Positions 5,353-9,526 of a stretch of DNA of 9,526 nucleotides are shown here, one piece after another. The stretch comes from Microbacteriaceae bacterium (GTDB taxonomy: Bacteria > Actinomycetota > Actinomycetes > Actinomycetales > Microbacteriaceae): NCBI GenBank assembly GCA_022701925.1, contig JAKONM010000092.1:1-9526 (forward strand), in the 5' to 3' direction. Every line of letters starts with the position of its first letter. The first letter of the stretch is position 1. The notes under the pieces were generated by a model, which saw only the letters and a program-made list of their open reading frames with translations, did not search any database and was not told where the DNA came from. Made by a program: the position numbers and the translations under genes.

Positions 5353-7875
5353 TCAGGCGACCATCGCGCGGCGGCGGCGGCGCAGACGGCCGGTCGTGTA
5401 GACGATGGCGGCGACGAGGATCAGGGCGCCCTGGAACCAGTACTGGAACACGGTGCCGAGCCCCAGGAACACGGTCGCGGAGAGCACCTGCTGCAGCAGC
5501 AGCGCGCCGAGCAGCGGTCCGACGAACGTGCCGCGGCCGCCCAGCAGGCTGGTGCCGCCGAGCACGACGGCGGTGATGCTGGTCAGGGTGAAGGCGGCGC
5601 CCTGGGTCGGGTCGCCGATGCCGTACTGCCCCATGAACATCAGCGCGGCGAGGAAGCCGAAGAGCGCGGTGAGCACGTAGCCGAGCACGACCACGCGGTC
5701 GACCCGCAGGCCGATCGTGCGGGCCGCGGGCTCGTCGGAGCCGACGGCGCGCAGCCGCCACCCCCAGCGCGTGCGGCGCAGCGCCACCTCCATGGCCACG
5801 GCCACGACGACCAGCACGGTGAAGAACAGCGGCAGCGGCCCGAAGCTGAGCGTGACGAACGACTGGAAGTCCTGGCTGATGTAGCCGCCCTGCTCCGGCC
5901 GCAGCAGCAGCGCGAATCCGCCGAGGGCGATGTAGAGCGCGAGGGTCGCGGCGATCGGCGTGAAGCGCGCGTACCGGATCAGCGTGCCGTTCACGAGCCC
6001 CGTGACCACCGCCACCAGCACCATCAGCGCGAGCCCCAGCAGCACGGTGCCGACCGGTGACCCGTCGTTGATGAAGAACGAGGCGACGACGACCAGGAAG
6101 CCGGCGAGCGGCCCGACGGAGAGGTCGATGCCGCCGGTCAGCAGGGCGATGTTCTGGCCGAGCGCCAGGAAGCCGATCGCGGTCGCCGCGGTCAGGATCG
6201 TCGTCAGGTTGAAGGCGGAGAGGAAGGCGCTGTTCTGGCTCGCGATGAACGCGCCGAGCAGCACGATCAGGGCGGTGACCAGGGCGCTCGGGGCGTAGTC
6301 GCCCTGGATGAAGCGGCGGAGGCCCGTGGGGTGGTCCGCCTTCAGGGCCTCCGGCGTCGCCAGCGACGACGCCTTCGAGCCGACCGCGGCGCTGACCATG
6401 GCCTGCTCGGTGATCTCGTCGCCGACCAGGGTCTTGACCACCTGGCCGCGCGACATCACCAGCACCTGGTCGCACAGCCCCTCCAGCTCCTTGCTGTCGG
6501 ACGAGGCGACGACCACGGGGATGCCGCGGCGGGAGGCGTCGCGCAGGATGGCGTAGATCTCGGCGCGGGCGCCCACGTCGACGCCCTGCGTGGGCTCGTC
6601 GGCGATCAGCAGCACGGGGTCGGCGAGCAGCGCGCGGGCGATCACGACCTTCTGCTGGTTGCCGCCGGAGAGCGCGCCGACGGGCGCGTCCATCGACGGC
6701 GCCTTCACCGACAGCGACCCGAGCGACTCGCGCACGCGGTCCGTCTCGGTCGCGCGCCGCACCAGCGGACCGGCGGTGAACGACTTCAGCGCCGCGATCG
6801 CGGCGTTCTCCCGCACGGTCAGGCTCATCGCCAGGCCCTCGCCGTGGCGGTCGGCCGGCATGTACGCCGCCCGGTGCAGCAGGTCCTTGGCCGTGACCGC
6901 GGTGCCGCCCACGCGAACCGCGCCCGTGAACGACTCCAGCCCGGCCAGGGCCCGCAGCAGGTCGGCCTGCCCGTTGCCCACGACGCCGGCGATGCCGACG
7001 ATCGCACCGCGGGGCACGGCCGCGCTGACGTCGACGAAGCCGGGGCCGCTCAGCCGGTCGAGCACCAGGTCGTGGCCGTCGCCCGCCGACTCCAGCTTGG
7101 GCGGGAAGGTCGACTCCAGCTTGCGGCCGACGATCATCGCCAGCAGCTCGTCGTCCGTGACGTCCGCCACGTCGGCGGTGCCGCGCACGCGGCCGTCCCG
7201 CAGCACGGTGACGCGGTCCGCCAGCTCGCGCACCTCCGCCATGCGGTGGGTGATGTACACGACGGACACGCCCTGGGCGACCGCGTCGCGGACCAGCCCG
7301 AAGAAGCGCCGCACCGCGTCGTCGCCGAGCGGCGCGGTGGGCTCGTCCAGGATCAGCAGGGACGGCTGCACCGCGAACGCCTTCGCGATCTCGAGCAGGT
7401 GGCGCTGCGCGACCGTCATGCTCTCGACGCGGTCGGCGAGGTCGACGTCGAGCCCGACGCGCTCGAGCAGGCGCCGCGCGGCGCCGGTGCGCCCGCCCTC
7501 GCCGCGCAGCACGGACGCCGGCAGCGCCACCTCCAGGTTCTCGAGCACCGTCAGGTCGGGCAGCACCGCGGGGTGCTGGTGGACGATCGCGATGCCGAGG
7601 GACGCCGCGAGCCGCGGCGTCAGCGGCGGCGCCTCGGTGCCGCCGGTCAGGATCGTGCCTGAGTCTGGTCGCGTGCCGCCGGTGGCGACGTTCATCAGCG
7701 TGGACTTCCCGGCGCCGTTCTCACCGAGGATCGCGTGCACCTCGCCGGGCCGGACGGCGACCGAGACGTCGCTGAGCGCCGCGACGCCGCCGTACGTCTT
7801 GGTGATGCCGCGCATCTCCAGCGTCATGGGCGCCGTGGCGGTGGACGTCGGAGCCGCTGCTGGTGCTTCGTTCAT
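5353..7875 (-). CDS. Ribose-type ABC transporter: tandem ATPase fused to permease
   Basis: An 840-residue protein joining what are normally two subunits: RbsA-like (about 500 aa) and RbsC-like (about 320 aa). ATPase domain 1 (about 17-255): Walker A GENGAGKS 51-58, Q-loop Q100, signature-like SMTVAQRHLLEIAKA 152-166, Walker B LLILDEPT 173-180, switch H210. ATPase domain 2 (about 265-500): degenerate Walker A GVVGNGQADL 297-306 without Lys, signature LSGGNQQK 402-409, Walker B LLIADEPTQ 422-430, then GVDVGA. A linker (about 500-525) leads to a hydrophobic permease (about 530-830) with GGIDLSVGP 581-589 and VLGGTSLLGGRG 771-782, both hallmarks of ribose/xylose-type permeases; a basic tail follows. 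It energises import of the substrate delivered by the adjacent binding protein, probably pairing with the separate permease at the right edge. The ATG at 7875 has GGAAGG 8 nt upstream; longer in-frame extensions run into the binding-protein gene and were rejected. No frameshift or stop divides the halves. Substrate unknown. Confidence 0.93.
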   Translation of the reverse strand: MNEAPAAAPTSTATAPMTLEMRGITKTYGGVAALSDVSVAVRPGEVHAILGENGAGKSTLMNVATGGTRPDSGTILTGGTEAPPLTPRLAASLGIAIVHQHPAVLPDLTVLENLEVALPASVLRGEGGRTGAARRLLERVGLDVDLADRVESMTVAQRHLLEIAKAFAVQPSLLILDEPTAPLGDDAVRRFFGLVRDAVAQGVSVVYITHRMAEVRELADRVTVLRDGRVRGTADVADVTDDELLAMIVGRKLESTFPPKLESAGDGHDLVLDRLSGPGFVDVSAAVPRGAIVGIAGVVGNGQADLLRALAGLESFTGAVRVGGTAVTAKDLLHRAAYMPADRHGEGLAMSLTVRENAAIAALKSFTAGPLVRRATETDRVRESLGSLSVKAPSMDAPVGALSGGNQQKVVIARALLADPVLLIADEPTQGVDVGARAEIYAILRDASRRGIPVVVASSDSKELEGLCDQVLVMSRGQVVKTLVGDEITEQAMVSAAVGSKASSLATPEALKADHPTGLRRFIQGDYAPSALVTALIVLLGAFIASQNSAFLSAFNLTTILTAATAIGFLALGQNIALLTGGIDLSVGPLAGFLVVVASFFINDGSPVGTVLLGLALMVLVAVVTGLVNGTLIRYARFTPIAATLALYIALGGFALLLRPEQGGYISQDFQSFVTLSFGPLPLFFTVLVVVAVAMEVALRRTRWGWRLRAVGSDEPAARTIGLRVDRVVVLGYVLTALFGFLAALMFMGQYGIGDPTQGAAFTLTSITAVVLGGTSLLGGRGTFVGPLLGALLLQQVLSATVFLGLGTVFQYWFQGALILVAAIVYTTGRLRRRRRAMVA

Positions 7876-7883
7876 GGGTGGTG

Positions 7884-7889
7884 CCTTCC
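7884..7889 (-). promoter_or_regulatory. GGAAGG ribosome binding site
   Basis: GGAAGG on the - strand, 8 nt before the ATG at 7875. It decides the start of the transporter fusion against upstream in-frame candidates. Confidence 0.65.
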
Positions 7890-7913
7890 GCGATGGGACC
7901 GGATCGGGTGTCG

Positions 7914-7949
7914 GCACGAGGGCCGGGACGGTCGCCCCGGCCCTCGTGC
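7914..7949 (-). promoter_or_regulatory. Long intercistronic stem-loop after the binding-protein gene
   Basis: A perfect 14-bp inverted repeat (7914-7927 GCACGAGGGCCGGG, 7936-7949 CCCGGCCCTCGTGC) with an 8-nt loop. It begins 9 nt after the binding-protein stop and ends about 24 nt before the next ribosome site. There is no U-tract. In ABC operons such hairpins usually raise the amount of binding protein relative to the membrane parts, by partial termination or by protecting the upstream mRNA from 3' decay. The hairpin is seen directly; its function is inferred. Confidence 0.7.
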
Positions 7950-7958
7950 GGCACGGGC

Positions 7959-9068
7959 TCAGTTGCCGAGCTTCGCCTGGTCCGTCCCCGGCAGCTGAGC
8001 CGACAGGTAGGTGTCGCCGGGCAGGTCGCTCTTGCACTGCACGGGCTTCGACGAGTCGGTCGAGTCCTCGAACACCGGCGCCTTGAAGGACGTCGCGGTC
8101 GGCACCTTGCCGCCCGTCGCCTTCGCGATCGCGTAGTCGACCGCCAGGCGCACGTTGTCGTTGCCGGTCGCCACCGTGAACAGCGGGAACTCGCGGCCGG
8201 CGTCCTTCTCCTTCTGCCAGAAGCAGGCGAGCGAGTTGCCGTCGGAGGTCGCGATCGCCGGGATCTTCTTGCCCGCCTTCGTGAACAGCGGCAGCGACGA
8301 CACCAGGGTCGGACCGAAGTCGGAGACGATCACGTCGATCTTCGGGTTCTTCGCGATCGCGGCCGACAGCAGCGTCTGCGTCAGCGTCGGGTCCCAGTTG
8401 GTCGGGACGAAGGGGGTCTGCTGGACGAAGGTGTACTTGCTGCCCAGCGACTCCTTCAGCGCGTCGTACTCGGTCACGCTCTGGCTGTTGCCGGCGGGCC
8501 CGCCCATGAACAGGATGTTGCCGCCGTCCGGCACCGTCTTCTTGATCCAGGTCGCCCAGTTCGCGCCGTCGTTCGCGAAGTCGGAGCCGATCCAGGCGTC
8601 GTAGTTGGTGCCGCCCTTGCCGCCCGGGTCGACGCGGTAGGGCACGGTGACCACGCCCGCCTTGTACGCGGAGGTCAGGGCGGGCAGCACGGCCTTGCCC
8701 GCGTCGGGGAACACGACCATCGCGTTCACGCCGCGGGACGCCATGCCCTTGATGTCGGAGATGGCCTTCGAGGTGTTGCCCTGGCCGTCGGCGTACAGGA
8801 ACTTGGTGACGCTCGGGCACTTCTCGGCCTCGGCCTTGCCGGACGCGGTGGTGACGAGGCGCCAGCTGTTGCCGCCGAAGCCGTCGAGCAGCGCGAAGGT
8901 GATCTTCTTCGTGCCGCACCACTCGGGAGCGCCGGAGACGCGGGTGACCTGGCCGTCACCGCCGTCCGTGCCGCCGGAGCCGCTCGTCGTGCCGCTGCAC
9001 GCCGAGAGGAGGAGGGACGCGGCGGCGAGCGCCGTCGCCGCCAGACCGAACTTGCTGCGCTGTCTCAT
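7959..9068 (-). CDS. Sugar-type ABC solute-binding lipoprotein
   Basis: A 369-residue receptor. The N-terminus (MRQRSKFG, then a hydrophobic stretch) ends in the lipobox LLSAC, giving lipidated C24, followed by a Ser/Gly/Thr-rich tether to about residue 40, so it sits on the outer face of the membrane. The mature part (about 55-330) resembles periplasmic-binding type 1 (RbsB-like) receptors: ITFALLDGFGGNSWR opening strand, alternating strands and helices such as GMASRGVNAMVVFPD (109-122), and AIATSDGN (271-278). Four further cysteines (C51, C84, C282, C345) could form disulfides. It captures the operon's substrate and delivers it to the adjacent permeases. The ATG at 9068 is chosen because GGGAG lies 7 nt upstream and a normal signal peptide starts there; the farther start at 9122 would add a basic, non-signal leader. 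A 14-bp stem-loop follows the gene. The ligand is not predictable. Confidence 0.92.
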   Translation of the reverse strand: MRQRSKFGLAATALAAASLLLSACSGTTSGSGGTDGGDGQVTRVSGAPEWCGTKKITFALLDGFGGNSWRLVTTASGKAEAEKCPSVTKFLYADGQGNTSKAISDIKGMASRGVNAMVVFPDAGKAVLPALTSAYKAGVVTVPYRVDPGGKGGTNYDAWIGSDFANDGANWATWIKKTVPDGGNILFMGGPAGNSQSVTEYDALKESLGSKYTFVQQTPFVPTNWDPTLTQTLLSAAIAKNPKIDVIVSDFGPTLVSSLPLFTKAGKKIPAIATSDGNSLACFWQKEKDAGREFPLFTVATGNDNVRLAVDYAIAKATGGKVPTATSFKAPVFEDSTDSSKPVQCKSDLPGDTYLSAQLPGTDQAKLGN

Positions 9069-9151
9069 GACGATGCTCCCGTCGAAGGATTCGCGACGCC
9101 TCTGTCGCGCTTTCCGCCGCACGAGTGCGACGGAGAAGTCAGGTGGTTCAT
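9065..9151 (-). CDS. Possible 28-codon relay ORF
   Basis: An ATG at 9151 overlaps the permease stop as ATGA, and this frame's own TGA overlaps the binding-protein ATG as ATGA, so one 28-codon frame spans the gap exactly. GGTGA (9156-9160) could be a weak ribosome site, 4 nt upstream. Against a real peptide: third positions are less GC-rich than in the neighbours (by my count 9 of 28 are A/T), and there is no recognisable domain. If translated, its role would more likely be coupling than a product. Confidence 0.15.
   Translation of the reverse strand: MNHLTSPSHSCGGKRDRGVANPSTGASS
9076..9080 (-). promoter_or_regulatory. GGGAG ribosome binding site
   Basis: GGGAG on the - strand, 7 nt from the ATG at 9068. 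It decides the lipoprotein start. Confidence 0.65.
9092..9109 (-). repeat. Short stem-loop upstream of the binding-protein gene
   Basis: CGCGAC (9092-9097) and GTCGCG (9104-9109) form a 6-bp stem with a 6-nt loop, in the gap between the permease stop and the binding-protein ribosome site. It could influence the relative output of the two genes, or be chance. Confidence 0.3.
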
Positions 9152-9526
9152 GCGGTCACCGCGGCCGGCCGCCGCCTGCGGCCCGCGATGCGGCGGGCGA
9201 TGCCGCGCCAGTCGACCGTGTAGAGCGAGACGCCGAGGGCCAGCGCCGCGGCCTGCACGATCGTCTGGATCGCGGTCGAGACCCCGAGCGCCAGCACGAA
9301 CTGGACCAGCTGCTGCAGGAAGACGGCTGCGACCACGGTGGCCAGCGGGAAGCCGCGTCCGCCGAGCAGCGACGTGCCGCCCAGCACGACGACCGCGACC
9401 GAGATCAGCAGGAACGCGTCGCCGCTGTAGGCGCTCGGCTGCGCGGTGATCCCGGCGATCATCACGCCGGCCAGGCAGTACAGCAGCTGCGCCCACACGT
9501 AGGCGGAGGTCTGGTGCACGCGGGTG
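9148..9526 (-). CDS. Ribose-type ABC permease, C-terminal part
   Basis: 125 residues are visible; the frame is open to the right edge, so the N-terminal half lies outside the window (the family is about 310-350 aa). The GTG codon at 9519 is internal: it falls in the cytoplasmic stretch before a membrane helix (YVWAQLLYCLAGVMIAGI). VVVLGGTSLLGGRG at visible residues 45-58 is the conserved loop of the RbsC-like inner-membrane permease family, and the same motif occurs in the permease half of the fusion protein. Two or three membrane helices and a basic tail (RRIAGRRRR) follow. This is a second, separate permease, presumably forming a heterodimeric channel with the permease domain of the fusion. 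It precedes the receptor gene in transcription order. Confidence 0.88.
   Translation of the reverse strand, partial: TRVHQTSAYVWAQLLYCLAGVMIAGITAQPSAYSGDAFLLISVAVVVLGGTSLLGGRGFPLATVVAAVFLQQLVQFVLALGVSTAIQTIVQAAALALGVSLYTVDWRGIARRIAGRRRRPAAVTA

Noticed and set aside
2997..5576. 859-codon open frame on the + strand
   Set aside because: It lies antisense to the M24 and dehydrogenase genes, is rich in Arg, Ala, Gly and His with no domain, and is a typical high-GC shadow frame.
5353..8922. Longer version of the transporter fusion starting far upstream
   Set aside because: The extra residues come from the binding-protein gene read in the wrong frame; ATG 7875 has a good ribosome site and begins just before the first ATPase domain.
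7863..9449. 528-codon open frame on the + strand
   Set aside because: Antisense to the binding-protein and permease genes, which have clear motifs, ribosome sites and a signal peptide.
1..9526. Mobile elements, CRISPR arrays, tRNA or rRNA genes
   Set aside because: No transposase, spaced direct repeats, terminal repeats or structural RNA features were seen on either strand.

Overview
The window is very GC-rich (about 70% by eye), with G/C at most third codon positions, strong AGGAGG-type ribosome sites and a lipoprotein-type solute receptor. This fits a high-GC actinobacterium. I cannot name the genus, and all functional assignments rest on motif recognition without a database search.

Layout. 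At the left edge, on the + strand, lies the 3' part of a gene for a PRISE-type short-chain dehydrogenase, the family of plant progesterone 5-beta-reductase and iridoid synthase (1-714). It converges on a tightly packed - strand operon that fills the rest of the window. A GC-rich stem-loop between them (719-755) can serve as a terminator in both directions. In transcription order (right to left) the operon encodes: the C-terminal end of a ribose-type ABC permease (9148-9526, cut by the window edge); a lipoprotein solute-binding protein (7959-9068); a single polypeptide fusing a tandem RbsA-type ATPase to an RbsC-type permease (5353-7875); an M24 'pita-bread' protein related to creatinase and X-Pro peptidase, with a Cys where a metal-ligand Asp is expected (3906-5288); and three consecutive zinc-type medium-chain dehydrogenases (2820-3878, 1765-2823, 774-1748). 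Junctions are short or overlapping (ATGA at 2820-2823). Stem-loops occupy three of the intercistronic gaps. The operon promoter must lie to the right of the window; I see no convincing internal promoter.

How the genes may work together (inference). The layout is that of a catabolic operon: capture and import of a small polar substrate (sugar, polyol, nucleoside or a conjugate) by a ribose-type ABC system, cleavage or hydrolysis by the M24 enzyme, and stepwise NAD(P)-dependent oxidations by three dehydrogenases. The convergent PRISE enone reductase may act on the same or a related compound. The substrate cannot be read from the sequence. The combination of a creatinase-fold enzyme of altered metal site, three dehydrogenases with different zinc-site states, and an ATPase-permease fusion is the most interesting signal here. 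No stretch over 300 bases lacks a gene, and I see no RNA genes, mobile elements or CRISPR arrays.
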